A stretch of DNA of 64,000 nucleotides from a bacterium (GTDB taxonomy: Bacteria; Krumholzibacteriota; Krumholzibacteriia; LZORAL124-64-63), in contig JAAEQC010000041.1 of the NCBI GenBank assembly GCA_024231905.1, forward strand, positions 85,757 through 149,756, in the 5' to 3' direction. Below are positions 1 through 8,178 of this stretch, in pieces (positions within the stretch are counted from its first letter, which is position 1; every line of letters begins with the position of its first letter). A program made the position numbers and the translations under genes. Below the pieces are notes generated by a model that worked only from the letters and a program-made list of their open reading frames with translations, made no database searches and had not been told where the DNA came from.

Positions 1-2
1 GG

Positions 3-53
3 CGCTTCGAGCATACTTTGCTCGACGAGCCGCGCCGCGTCGTCGTCATCTAG
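3..53 (+). CDS. C-terminal end of an upstream gene (partial)
   Basis: The window opens inside a reading frame coding RFEHTLLDEPRRVVVI followed by a TAG stop. The other two plus-strand frames read through into the next gene. The charged then hydrophobic ending looks protein-like, but only 16 residues are visible, so no family can be named. It ends 15 bases before the asparaginase-like gene, so the two may be co-transcribed. Confidence 0.4.
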   Translation, partial: RFEHTLLDEPRRVVVI

Positions 54-68
54 CCGGGAGTCCCGATC

Positions 69-563
69 ATGAACGAAACCATCCGTATCTTCATCACCGG
101 CGGCACTTTCGACAAGGAATACGACGAGCGCACGGGCCGACTCTTCTTCAAGGACTCGCATCTGCGACAGATGCTCGAATCCGGGCGTTGCCTGGCCGAG
201 GTCGAGATCCGCACCCTCATGATGATCGACAGCCTGGACATGGACGACGACGACCGGGCCGTGATCCTCTCCCAGTGCCGCAAGTGCCCCAGCGAGCGCA
301 TCGTCGTCACCCACGGCACCGACACCATGGAGCACACGGCCCGCCTGCTGGGCGAGGCCATCACCGACAAGACGGTGATCCTCACGGGCGCCATGATCCC
401 GTTTGCCTTCGGATCCAGCGACGGACTGTTCAACCTGGGTAGCGCCCTGGCCTTCGCCCAGAGTCTGCCCCACGGGGTGTACGTGGCCATGAACGGCCGT
501 TGCTTCCGGTGGGACAACGTGCGCAAAAATAGGGACCGGGGCGTCTTCGAAGAGCTCGACTGA
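69..563 (+). CDS. Stand-alone asparaginase N-terminal-domain protein
   Basis: A 164-residue protein matching only the N-terminal domain of type I/II L-asparaginases. The two catalytic threonine motifs are present: TGGTF near residue 10 and HGTDTMEHTA near residues 82-91. The TGAMIPF segment typical of the family follows. The usual C-terminal domain, which completes the dimeric active site in about 330-residue enzymes, is absent and the frame ends cleanly. Small single-domain asparaginase-like proteins are known but poorly characterised, so amidase activity is possible rather than shown. A GGGAG ribosome-binding site precedes the ATG. The region after its stop holds the promoter-like element for the next gene, so it is probably not in that operon. 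Confidence 0.85.
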   Translation: MNETIRIFITGGTFDKEYDERTGRLFFKDSHLRQMLESGRCLAEVEIRTLMMIDSLDMDDDDRAVILSQCRKCPSERIVVTHGTDTMEHTARLLGEAITDKTVILTGAMIPFAFGSSDGLFNLGSALAFAQSLPHGVYVAMNGRCFRWDNVRKNRDRGVFEELD

Positions 564-574
564 GGCATCTTTCC

Positions 575-613
575 GAATTTTTTGAATCCGAAGGCACCCC
601 GACGGGATGATAT
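575..613 (+). promoter_or_regulatory. ECF-sigma-type promoter element upstream of the radical SAM gene
   Basis: The element TGAATCCGAAGG (583-594) followed by CGGGATGATA (603-612) recurs upstream of the ECF sigma gene at 2314-2343 with identical spacing. By hand alignment 25 of 30 positions match. A GAATTTTTT stretch precedes it. Two conserved blocks about 20 bases apart upstream of two genes suggest a shared alternative-sigma promoter, most simply recognised by the sigma factor encoded at 2381. The sigma assignment is inference. Confidence 0.55.
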
Positions 614-680
614 GCGGGACAGCACCGTGTCCGGAATGCCGCTGTGCGTCCGGCCCTGACCCCGCACCCGAAAGGATACC

Positions 681-2183
681 GTGACGACCTCCGCCGACCC
701 CGGCCGGCCCTGCGCCTGTCACGTCTTCCAGATCGAAAGCCGCTCCTTCGCCTACGACTTGGGCCAGAATGGAGTCTATGAGGTCGACCCCCTGCTGGGC
801 GCCCTGATCAATGCCCAGGGGAACACGCGGCAGATGGCCCTGCTGTGCCGGAACCACGGTGACGAGGCCTATGCGCGAGCCATGCGGGAGCTGGAGACAG
901 TCCGCTCCGAGGAGGGCGCCTTCCGCACCGAGTGGCCGGCCATCGAGACCGGCGCCACCCCGGTGGACCAGCCGGCGAACACCCGCCATCTCACCCTCAG
1001 CGTCACCGAACAGTGCAACCTCCGCTGCCGCTACTGTCCCTACACCACGGATCTGAGCGGTGACCGACCCCACCGCGACCTGCACATGTCCCTGGAAACC
1101 GTCCGCGCGGCCCTGGGGTTGCTGGATCGGCCGGGTCCGGACGACACGCCGGCCACCGTGTCCTTCTACGGCGGCGAGCCCCTGCTGAGATTCGATCTGA
1201 TCCGCCAGGCGGTAGCCGAGATCCGCGCCCTGGGCGACCCTCAGCCGCGCCTGGTCATCGACACCAACGGGGTGCTCATCGACGACGCCGTGGCCGATTT
1301 CGTCGTGGTCGAGGGCATCGAGTTGCAGATCAGCCTCGACGGTCCACCGGACATCCACGACCGATACCGGGTCGACGCGGCCGGGCGCGCCTCCCACGCA
1401 GCGGTGGTGGCGGGAGTGGAGCGCATCCTCGCCCGCGACCCCGACGCCACCAAGCGCATGGTCTTCGCCTCCAGCCTGGCCCCGCCCTTCGACCTCATGC
1501 GGGTCGTCGAGTACTTCGCCGACTTCCCGCCCTACCGCACCCACGGAGTGGGACCGGAGGCCATGGCCCGCATCCGCTTCGCCGACCTGCCGGGCGGGGA
1601 CGACGCCTGGCCCGGTAACTCGGGCGCCGTGATCCGCAGCCGGGAGCGGGAGTTGCAGACGGCGGCCGCGGCCTACGTGGACTCTTGCCGGCAGGGAAAG
1701 CGCGTCGAGGCACCCTGGCCCCTGCTCCAGATCTTCGACGCGGAGCTGATCCGCTACCACCACCGGGCCCGCGGACCGCTGGACGATCCCTGGACACCCG
1801 GTGGATGCTGCAAACCCGGCGACCGCAAGATCTTCGTACGTGCCGACGGCGTACTCCAGCCCTGCGAACGGGTGGATGCCGCCTTCTCACTCGGCACGAC
1901 GGACACGGGACCGGACCCAGCGGTCGTCACCCGCATGAAGCAGGAGTTCCTGGCCGCCGTGGCCCCCCGCTGTGCCGAATGCTGGGCCGTCCGGCTGTGC
2001 GACCTGTGCTTCATCCCCATGGCCAGCACCTGGACCGCCGACTCCTCCCATCCGGGCCAGGTGCCGGAATCGGCCTGTGAGGGAGCCCGCCGCCGGGCCG
2101 CCCATACCCTCCGTCTGCACACGACCTTGGCCGTGGCCGGGGACGGCGCCCTGGATTTCCTGGATGATTCAAGAATAATCTGA
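681..2183 (+). CDS. Radical SAM/SPASM peptide maturase-like protein
   Basis: A 500-residue radical SAM enzyme. The 4Fe-4S/SAM motif is CNLRCRYC (C112, C116, C119), followed by the YGGEPLL glycine motif. A C-terminal SPASM-type cysteine set would bind auxiliary clusters: C376/C377, C395, C431, C434, C440, C443 and C466. The N-terminal 45 residues (FQIESRSFAYDLGQNGVYEVDPLL) resemble the leader-recognition segment found at the start of ranthipeptide/sactipeptide maturases. Such enzymes install thioether or other crosslinks in Cys-containing precursor peptides. Start is GTG at 681 with AAAGGA 5-10 bases upstream. Next to it lie an ECF sigma/anti-sigma pair and a Cys-rich 50-residue ORF at 3689-3841, a possible substrate. 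An anaerobic sulfatase-maturase role is less likely because no sulfatase is nearby. Confidence 0.8.
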   Translation: MTTSADPGRPCACHVFQIESRSFAYDLGQNGVYEVDPLLGALINAQGNTRQMALLCRNHGDEAYARAMRELETVRSEEGAFRTEWPAIETGATPVDQPANTRHLTLSVTEQCNLRCRYCPYTTDLSGDRPHRDLHMSLETVRAALGLLDRPGPDDTPATVSFYGGEPLLRFDLIRQAVAEIRALGDPQPRLVIDTNGVLIDDAVADFVVVEGIELQISLDGPPDIHDRYRVDAAGRASHAAVVAGVERILARDPDATKRMVFASSLAPPFDLMRVVEYFADFPPYRTHGVGPEAMARIRFADLPGGDDAWPGNSGAVIRSRERELQTAAAAYVDSCRQGKRVEAPWPLLQIFDAELIRYHHRARGPLDDPWTPGGCCKPGDRKIFVRADGVLQPCERVDAAFSLGTTDTGPDPAVVTRMKQEFLAAVAPRCAECWAVRLCDLCFIPMASTWTADSSHPGQVPESACEGARRRAAHTLRLHTTLAVAGDGALDFLDDSRII

Positions 2184-2313
2184 GAACTACGCGCCTTGCT
2201 CCGTATGGAGGCGTTTGGTAGCATCTCCATGCATCGCAATCATTTCTCGACCGTATTGCCGCTTTTGCATGTCCGAATTGTGGGGTTTAGCGGCAGCCAG
2301 AGGTCCAGATATC

Positions 2314-2344
2314 TGAATCCGAAGGTGCCCGTTCGGGATGATAC
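2314..2344 (+). promoter_or_regulatory. Promoter-like element upstream of the ECF sigma gene
   Basis: TGAATCCGAAGG at 2314-2325 and CGGGATGATA at 2334-2343, the same two blocks and spacing as at 583-612. Its position 40 bases before the sigma gene fits autoregulation, as is common for ECF sigma factors. The 197-base gap 2184-2380 otherwise shows only a 38-codon ORF (2229-2345) that I do not consider real. Confidence 0.55.
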
Positions 2345-2380
2345 ATAGGGATTCACAGAACAGACGCGACGGGGCGGTCC

Positions 2381-2974
2381 ATGACCGACCGTGAGTTGCG
2401 CATCGAGAAGCGCTGGCTCCTGGCCGCCAAGATCGACCCCGAGAAGTTCCTCCTATTCTACGAGAAGTACCGTCCTCGCATCTATCGATTCGTGCTGTTG
2501 AAGACTCAGAACGAGGACGTGGCGGAAGACCTGACCGCCGAGATCTTTCTCCTGGCCCAGAAGGGTCTGTGGAAGTTCCGGTGGCAGGGCGTGACCTTCG
2601 GCGGCTGGCTGTACCGCATCGCCGTGAACCTGGTCCGGCACCAGCACCGGAGCCAGGTCCGCCAAGGGCTGGTCGACCTGGAAAGCGTGCCCGAAATCCG
2701 GGCTGACACCACGCATCCGCTGAGCGGCTTGATCGACGACGAGAACCGGCGCGCGGTGCAGGAGGCCGTGCTCGATCTGGAAGAAACGACCGCCACGATC
2801 TTCCTGCTCCATTACTGGCAGGAGCGCACGACCGAGGAAATCGCGCTGATCGTGGAGATGCCCGTGGGCACGGTGCGCACGCGCTTGCGCCGGGGACGCG
2901 ACGAACTGCATAGGATCCTGCGAAAGCGGCTGGGGCATGAAGCTGACGGTAAGCATGGAAGGGAGGTGACATGA
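2381..2974 (+). CDS. ECF-type RNA polymerase sigma factor
   Basis: A 197-residue sigma-70-family protein. Region 2 spans about residues 25-85 (FYEKYRPRIYRF, VAEDLTAEIF, WLYRIAVNL). A short linker leads to region 4 at about residues 130-185, with the helix-turn-helix TTEEIALIVEMPVGTVRTRL. There is no region 1 or 3, as expected for ECF factors. The stop overlaps the start of the next gene (ATGA at 2971-2974), which encodes a membrane protein that is probably its anti-sigma. It likely directs transcription of its own operon and of the radical SAM gene through the shared element. Confidence 0.9.
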   Translation: MTDRELRIEKRWLLAAKIDPEKFLLFYEKYRPRIYRFVLLKTQNEDVAEDLTAEIFLLAQKGLWKFRWQGVTFGGWLYRIAVNLVRHQHRSQVRQGLVDLESVPEIRADTTHPLSGLIDDENRRAVQEAVLDLEETTATIFLLHYWQERTTEEIALIVEMPVGTVRTRLRRGRDELHRILRKRLGHEADGKHGREVT

Positions 2975-3687
2975 AACTCCCGCTCTACGACGACCAGGAC
3001 GGATTTATAGGTAGCCTGGCGAAGGATCACCTCGCCGATGCCGATCTCCGTCCCGAGGCCGCGGACCGCCTGCGCCGCAAGCTCGATCTCGGATTTGCGC
3101 GACAGCGCGTCAGACACCGGCGTATTTCCGCCACCATCACCGCATCGATCATCGTCCTGATATCCCTGACAGCCTATCAGACCGACGTGATCAGTACAGC
3201 TCTCGACATCGTTTTCGAAAAGATCAACAGTCTAAGCGAACCCACATTCGTTTCTGTCTCTACAGAAGACCGCTACGGAAGCCCCCTCGATTCGACAGCA
3301 ACGTTGGAGGAGCATCGCCTATTCGTAGAGAAGGCTCACGAATTGAGAATGGCCGGGGAATGGAAAGTCAACAATATCTGGGGCTGGACTCTGCGTGGTT
3401 CTACGAGCTACGCGATCACCTACGACGTGGAAATAGACGCCATAATCTACAATTACTATGACATCTGGCCCGAAGAAGGATTATCGGAGACAGCCATATC
3501 GGACAGGGAGGCGTTCTATGCGGGACCGCAGAATGATATGATCGCCGATATCCAGGCCGGCACGGCTCAGACCCTACCAGCGGAATCCGTCGCTATTCTC
3601 GGCCAACTCTATGAGTTCGACAAATATGCAGCGACCTACCCCGGCTGGGGCGAGGTCGTCGTCTGGATAGCCATTCCATCCGACTAG
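2971..3687 (+). CDS. Single-pass membrane protein, probable anti-sigma factor
   Basis: A 238-residue protein translationally coupled to the ECF sigma gene. The first ~50 residues are charged and would be cytoplasmic. One membrane segment follows (about residues 52-68, ISATITASIIVLISLTAY), then about 170 residues outside. Gene position and topology are those of anti-sigma factors, but I see no zinc-binding HxxxCxxC motif or known family signature. The call rests on context. The outer domain is rich in Tyr/Asp and more AT-rich than its neighbours, and could sense an envelope signal. Confidence 0.6.
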   Translation: MKLPLYDDQDGFIGSLAKDHLADADLRPEAADRLRRKLDLGFARQRVRHRRISATITASIIVLISLTAYQTDVISTALDIVFEKINSLSEPTFVSVSTEDRYGSPLDSTATLEEHRLFVEKAHELRMAGEWKVNNIWGWTLRGSTSYAITYDVEIDAIIYNYYDIWPEEGLSETAISDREAFYAGPQNDMIADIQAGTAQTLPAESVAILGQLYEFDKYAATYPGWGEVVVWIAIPSD

Positions 3688-3688
3688 T

Positions 3689-3841
3689 TCAGGCCGTATG
3701 GGCGACATCACTCCTGGCTACCGTGACCGGCGGCGGATCGACGTACTTCGGACAAGCGGTTTTTGATTCTCCACAAGCGCAAGTACAACCGCTTTCGGTC
3801 GTAGGCTTCGCGGGCTTCTTCTCATCGATAGGCTTGTGCAT
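3689..3841 (-). CDS. Cys-rich 50-residue peptide, candidate maturase substrate
   Basis: Start ATG at 3841 with GGAGG 10 bases upstream. The peptide has a Lys/Pro/Glu-rich N-terminal half (MHKPIDEKKPAKPTTESG), a cysteine cluster CTCACGESKTAC at residues 19-30, and a tail PKYVDPPPVTVARSDVAHTA. This leader-plus-Cys-core layout is that of ribosomal peptides modified by radical SAM/SPASM enzymes such as the one at 681-2183. A minus-strand TATACT (about 3888-3893) with a TTTCAT 17 bases further upstream could be its promoter. The longer frame (68 aa) from 3895 lacks a comparable ribosome site. It is convergent with the anti-sigma gene and ends 2 bases after it. The frame could be fortuitous. Confidence 0.5.
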   Translation of the reverse strand: MHKPIDEKKPAKPTTESGCTCACGESKTACPKYVDPPPVTVARSDVAHTA

Positions 3842-3895
3842 GGATGTCTGTCCTCCCTCGATCACCCCCCAGTGATCGGTGTTCGCAGTATACAC

Positions 3896-4491
3896 GAGGC
3901 GAACATATAATGAAATCTAAACTTACCTGTAAGACTGCCTCGAACAGACCTGTGGTGAGTCATTATTCGGAAGAGAACGAGACGATCCCGAACTTTTTTG
4001 AATCCGTCTCCCCGCGTCGTGCATTGGTACACGTGGACCCGATAGCAGGGCCCGTGAGCGAGCAACAATCCGGGTTTCCCGTGGGGGATGAAATTCGGAC
4101 CCAGCGACGAGATTCGGATCTGGGGGTTGGTCCACGCAGCGAACACGTGGACACGCAGCGCGACGGAACTGCGAGCCAGAAGCGCGAGACGCGGCGACAG
4201 ATGGGCGCTGTCGTTGCGAGTATGGCGAGAGGGGGGTGCAAGCGGACAGCCCGGGGCTGCCCGCAGCTGGACGGGGTCGCGTACTAGACCCGATCGCGAC
4301 AACCGTTACCTGACACTACTGGTTCAAGCAGCATAGCTTCAGCCGGCCTCGTCCAGTGCACTCTTCCCTTTTCGGGTCCAATCTCCTCATCTTCCCGGCT
4401 CTGACCGTAGGCTTGCCTTGGCCGACGCCCTCTCCTCCGTCTATCATCACCCTGAGAGTCGCCGATTCCTCTTTGGCCCCGGAGCCGTCCC
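3896..4491. other. 596-base region without a convincing gene
   Basis: Between the Cys-rich peptide and hypA. A plus-strand frame from ATG 3910 to 4287 (125 aa) exists and begins plausibly (MKSKLTCKTASNRPVVSHYS), but it becomes compositionally random. At 3988-4006 a CCGAACTTTTTTGAATCCG stretch resembles the upstream half of the promoter elements at 575-594, without the downstream block. Short repeats containing ATTCGGA occur at about 4093 and 4111. It probably also contains the hypA promoter, which I could not fix. Confidence 0.4.
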
Positions 4492-4830
4492 TTGCACGAG
4501 ATGTCCATCGTCATGAGCATCCTGGACATGGCCGCCGACCGGGCACGCGCCGCCGATGCCCGGGTCATCAACGCCATCGAGATCGAGGTGGGCGGCCTGG
4601 CCGGGGTCGAACTGGAGCCCCTGCGCTTCTGCTTCCAGGTGGCGCGGCGTGACATCGCCCCCGAAGCCGAGTTGATTGTGCATGAGATACCCGGCCGCGG
4701 GCGCTGCGCCGGTTGCGGGTCCGAAGCGGCCATGGATTTCGCCTGGGCCGTCTGCCCCGACTGCGGCGAGGTCGGCCTGGAGGTGCTGCAGGGGCGGGAA
4801 CTGCGCGTCCGTTCCTTGAGCGTGGACTAG
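4492..4830 (+). CDS. hypA: Hydrogenase nickel insertion protein HypA
   Basis: A 112-residue HypA, which delivers nickel to NiFe-hydrogenase precursors together with HypB. Start is TTG at 4492, chosen because it yields the invariant MHEMS N-terminus. His2 is the nickel ligand, and the later ATG codons would remove it. A CCGGAG ribosome site lies about 8 bases upstream. The zinc-ribbon cysteines are at about residues 73-76 (CAGC) and 87-90 (CPDC). It is followed 14 bases later by hypB, then hypF. The hydrogenase it would mature is the one encoded at 59.5-63.5 kb. Confidence 0.95.
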   Translation: MHEMSIVMSILDMAADRARAADARVINAIEIEVGGLAGVELEPLRFCFQVARRDIAPEAELIVHEIPGRGRCAGCGSEAAMDFAWAVCPDCGEVGLEVLQGRELRVRSLSVD

Positions 4831-4844
4831 AAGGAGAGACCGAC

Positions 4845-5648
4845 ATGTGCGACACCTGCGGCTGCGGCCAGCCGGGCGAGGCGGTGACCTTCCGCAAACC
4901 GGGAGACCACCGCTCGGGCCATCCCCACGACCACCATCACCACCACGGGCACGACCAGGATCACGAGCCTCCCCACGACCATGATCACGAGCACGGATCG
5001 AGGCAACTGGCCGTGGAGCAGGACGTCCTGCAGCAGAACAACTTGCTGGCCGAACGCAACCGGGGCTGGTTCGCGGCCAAGGGTATCCTCGCACTGAACC
5101 TGGTGTCGTCCCCCGGGTCGGGCAAAACGACCCTGCTGGAGCGCACCATCGCCGACCTGGGCGCGGAGTTCGCCGTGAGCGTCGTGGAGGGCGACCAGCA
5201 GACTCTCAACGACGCCGATCGCATCGCCGCCACGGGCGCCCCGGTGATCCAGGTGAACACGGGCCACGGCTGCCACCTGGACGCGGCCATGATCCGCCGC
5301 GCGGTGGACGAGCTGGACCCGGCGGAGAAATCGGTGGTGATGATCGAGAACGTGGGCAACCTGGTCTGCCCGGCCCTCTTCGACCTGGGCGAGTCGGCCA
5401 AGGTCGTCATCATCAGCGTCACCGAAGGGGACGACAAGCCCCTCAAGTACCCCACTATGTTCGCCGCCAGCGACCTCTGCCTCGTCAACAAGATCGACCT
5501 GACCCCCTACGTGGACTTCGACCTGGACCGGTGCGAGGAGGCCGCCCGCTCGGTGAACCCGAAGCTGGAGTTCTGCCGGCTGTCGGCCACCACGGGCGAG
5601 GGCATGGACCGCTGGTACGACTGGCTGCGCGCGCGGCGCGAGGCGTGA
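4845..5648 (+). CDS. hypB: Hydrogenase nickel-incorporation GTPase HypB
   Basis: A 267-residue GTPase that drives nickel insertion with HypA. The N-terminus MCDTCGCG carries the high-affinity CxxCGC nickel site. Residues 22-50 form a histidine-rich store ([15 protein letters not shown] and further HD repeats). The SIMIBI-class G domain has a P-loop SPGSGKTT near residue 90, GDQQT, the NTGHGCHLD metal-binding region, ENVGNLVCP and the NKID specificity motif. Start is ATG at 4845 with AAGGAGAG 7 bases upstream. The stop overlaps the GTG start of hypF. The combined CxxC and His-rich region suggests both nickel storage and delivery. Confidence 0.97.
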   Translation: MCDTCGCGQPGEAVTFRKPGDHRSGHPHDHHHHHGHDQDHEPPHDHDHEHGSRQLAVEQDVLQQNNLLAERNRGWFAAKGILALNLVSSPGSGKTTLLERTIADLGAEFAVSVVEGDQQTLNDADRIAATGAPVIQVNTGHGCHLDAAMIRRAVDELDPAEKSVVMIENVGNLVCPALFDLGESAKVVIISVTEGDDKPLKYPTMFAASDLCLVNKIDLTPYVDFDLDRCEEAARSVNPKLEFCRLSATTGEGMDRWYDWLRARREA

Positions 5649-8011
5649 CCTTGATTCGCCGACGCCTGCTTGTGAATGGCGTGGTGCAGGGCGTCGGCTT
5701 CCGCCCCTTCGTGTACAATCTGGCCCGGGACGAGGACCTGGCCGGCTTCGTCTCCAACACCAGTGCGGGCGTGGTCATCGAAGTGCAGGGGCCCGTCGCG
5801 GTGCTGGACCGCTTCGCCCGACGACTGCGAGCCGAGGAGCCGCCCCTGGCCCGCATCGTCACGGTGGACGTGGAGGACCTGGAGACCGGACCCGACGACA
5901 CCTTCCTCATCACTGCCTCCGCCGACACCCCCGGCATCAGCACCCTCATTCCCCCCGACGTGGCCACCTGCGCCGATTGCCGCCGCGAGGTCCGCAACCC
6001 GGAGGACCGCCGCTTCGGCTACCCCTTCACCAACTGCACCAACTGCGGTCCGCGCTGGACCATCATCGGCCGCATCCCCTACGACCGGCCGTTCACGTCC
6101 ATGAGACACTTCGCCATGTGCCCCGAGTGCCGGGCCGAGTACGACGACCCGGGCGACCGCCGCTTCCACGCCCAACCCAACGCCTGTCCCGAGTGCGGTC
6201 CCAAGGTGTGGATCGAGGGCCCCGTGGGCGCCATCCCCGCCGACGACGGGCCCCTGACCCAGGCCGCCGACGCCCTGGCGCGGCACGCGGTGGTGGCGGT
6301 GAAGGGCCTGGGCGGCTTCCATCTGGCGGTGCGCGCCGACGAAGAAGAAGCGGTCATACGGTTGCGCCGGCGCAAAAACCGGGCAGGCAAGCCCCTGGCG
6401 CTCATGGCCGTGGACGTGGCCGCCGTACGCCGGTTGGCCATCCTGGACACGGCCGAGGAGGCGCTCCTGACCTCCCCCGCCGCCCCCATCGTGCTCCTGG
6501 AGCGCCACGCCGACGCTCCCATCGCCGACGCTGTGGCCCCGGGGCACCGCCGGCTGGGTATCATGCTCCCGCCCACGCCGCTGCACCAGCTGCTCATGGA
6601 CCACCTGGCCAGGCTGGACATACCCGCTGCGGTCATGACCAGCGGCAACCTCGGCGACGAACCCATCTGCATCGACAACCGGGACGCTACCGAACGCCTG
6701 TCCGCCGTGGCCGACGCCTTCGTGCTCCACGACCGGGACATCCTGCGCCGGGCCGACGACTCGGTGGTCCAGGTGGTGGGCGGCGCGCCGCTGGTGTTCC
6801 GCCGCAGCCGGGGCTACGCGCCGGTGCCGGTCTTCGTGGAGACCGGCGACGTGGAGCCCATCCTCGCGGTGGGGCCGGAACTGAAGAACACCGTCTGCCT
6901 GCTCAAGGAAGGCCGGGGGTTCCTCAGTCCCCACATCGGCGACCAGTCCACCCTCGACGCGGTGCAATTCTTCGCCGAGACCGTGGCCACCCTGGAGGAC
7001 GTACTCGAATGCCGCCCGCGCGTGGTAGCCCACGACCTCCATCCGGGCTATGCCACCACTCGCTGGGCCCGCGAACGATCCGGCCACGGCCGCGAGCTGA
7101 TCGCGGTCCAGCACCACCACGCCCACCTGGCGGCGGTCCAGGCCGAGCACGGTCTGGCCGGCCCGGCGGTGGGCCTGATCATGGACGGCACCGGCTACGG
7201 CAGCGACGGCACCATCTGGGGCGGGGAGGTCCTGGTGGGCGACGCCGGCGGGTTCATCCGAGCCGGCCACTTCGAACAGGTGCCCCTGCCCGGCGGCGAC
7301 GCGGCCATCCGCGCCCCCTGGCGCCAGGCGGTGAGCTATTTGCGGCACGTCTACGGTCCCGGTTTCTTCGCCGAACACCCGGCCGAGTTCCCCTTCCAGT
7401 CGGACCGTCCCGTGGGCCCGGTGCTGGAAATGCTCCAGCGGGACGTGAACTCGCCCCTCACTAGTTCCTGCGGCCGCCTCTTCGACGCCGTGGCCGCCGT
7501 GGTCGGTCCCTGGACCGAGGCCACCTACGAGGCCCAGGCGGCCATCGAGTTCATGGCCCTCACGGACCACGGACAGACCGCCCGGGCACCGGCCTTCGCC
7601 GCGGTACTCGAGGATCTGGACACCTCCCTGGCCGAGACCAGCAGGGCCGAACCCAACGCCGCCGGTTCCTGCTTCACGCTGCCCGTGGCCTCCTTCCTGC
7701 GCGCCGTGCGCGAGGCCCGGCGCGCCGGGCTCGATCCCGACGAGTTGAGCGCTCGCTTCCACCGCACCCTCATCGACGTCCTGGGCCGGGCCGCGGCCTG
7801 GACCTGCGACCATCATGGCCTCGACCAGGTGGTCCTCGGCGGTGGGGTCTTCCAGAACGAGATCCTGGTCGTCGGCGTGGAGAAGGCCCTCCACGACGCG
7901 GGACTCCAGGTGTGGCGCCCGCAGGAATTGCCGGCGGGGGATGGGGCGGTGGCCCTGGGTCAGGCAGTGGTGGCGGCGGCGGTCCTGCATGCGCGGGCCG
8001 AACAGCAATAA
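5645..8011 (+). CDS. hypF: Carbamoyltransferase HypF
   Basis: A 788-residue HypF that converts carbamoyl phosphate to the thiocarbamate on HypE used for the CN ligands of NiFe hydrogenases. Domains in order: acylphosphatase ([18 protein letters not shown], residues 8-25); two zinc fingers (CADC, CTNC, CPEC, CPEC between about 110 and 190); a YrdC-like domain; and a Kae1-like domain with [15 protein letters not shown] and the [16 protein letters not shown] nucleotide loop. Start is GTG at 5645, overlapping the hypB stop (GTGA). It gives the usual HypF length. A long antisense frame over this gene is a codon-bias shadow. Confidence 0.96.
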   Translation: MTLIRRRLLVNGVVQGVGFRPFVYNLARDEDLAGFVSNTSAGVVIEVQGPVAVLDRFARRLRAEEPPLARIVTVDVEDLETGPDDTFLITASADTPGISTLIPPDVATCADCRREVRNPEDRRFGYPFTNCTNCGPRWTIIGRIPYDRPFTSMRHFAMCPECRAEYDDPGDRRFHAQPNACPECGPKVWIEGPVGAIPADDGPLTQAADALARHAVVAVKGLGGFHLAVRADEEEAVIRLRRRKNRAGKPLALMAVDVAAVRRLAILDTAEEALLTSPAAPIVLLERHADAPIADAVAPGHRRLGIMLPPTPLHQLLMDHLARLDIPAAVMTSGNLGDEPICIDNRDATERLSAVADAFVLHDRDILRRADDSVVQVVGGAPLVFRRSRGYAPVPVFVETGDVEPILAVGPELKNTVCLLKEGRGFLSPHIGDQSTLDAVQFFAETVATLEDVLECRPRVVAHDLHPGYATTRWARERSGHGRELIAVQHHHAHLAAVQAEHGLAGPAVGLIMDGTGYGSDGTIWGGEVLVGDAGGFIRAGHFEQVPLPGGDAAIRAPWRQAVSYLRHVYGPGFFAEHPAEFPFQSDRPVGPVLEMLQRDVNSPLTSSCGRLFDAVAAVVGPWTEATYEAQAAIEFMALTDHGQTARAPAFAAVLEDLDTSLAETSRAEPNAAGSCFTLPVASFLRAVREARRAGLDPDELSARFHRTLIDVLGRAAAWTCDHHGLDQVVLGGGVFQNEILVVGVEKALHDAGLQVWRPQELPAGDGAVALGQAVVAAAVLHARAEQQ

Positions 8012-8178
8012 TCTTTTTTCAGAATCTACTAATTGTGTCGAAAGCATATCATTCCGCGTCAAACAACGAATGTGACCGGCCGTCCTGAAGACTGCGGCGC
8101 CCGTTCCGGGTCCGATCCGCGCGCACGGCCAAACCATCTCAGGGACCACCACTGGTCCCGTCATCGGAGGTAGAACGG

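Noticed and set aside
2229..2345. 38-codon ORF as a possible precursor peptide before the sigma gene
   Set aside because: Ribosome site is 17 bases away, no cysteine-rich core, and it overlaps the conserved promoter element.
3910..4287. 125-codon plus-strand ORF between the Cys-rich peptide and hypA
   Set aside because: The start and first ~30 residues look plausible, but composition then becomes random, no family is recognisable, and it contains the TTGAATCCG promoter-like stretch.
5507..8164. 885-codon open frame antisense to hypF
   Set aside because: Shadow frame caused by GC-biased third positions; hypF is unambiguous on the other strand and the antisense product has no recognisable motifs.
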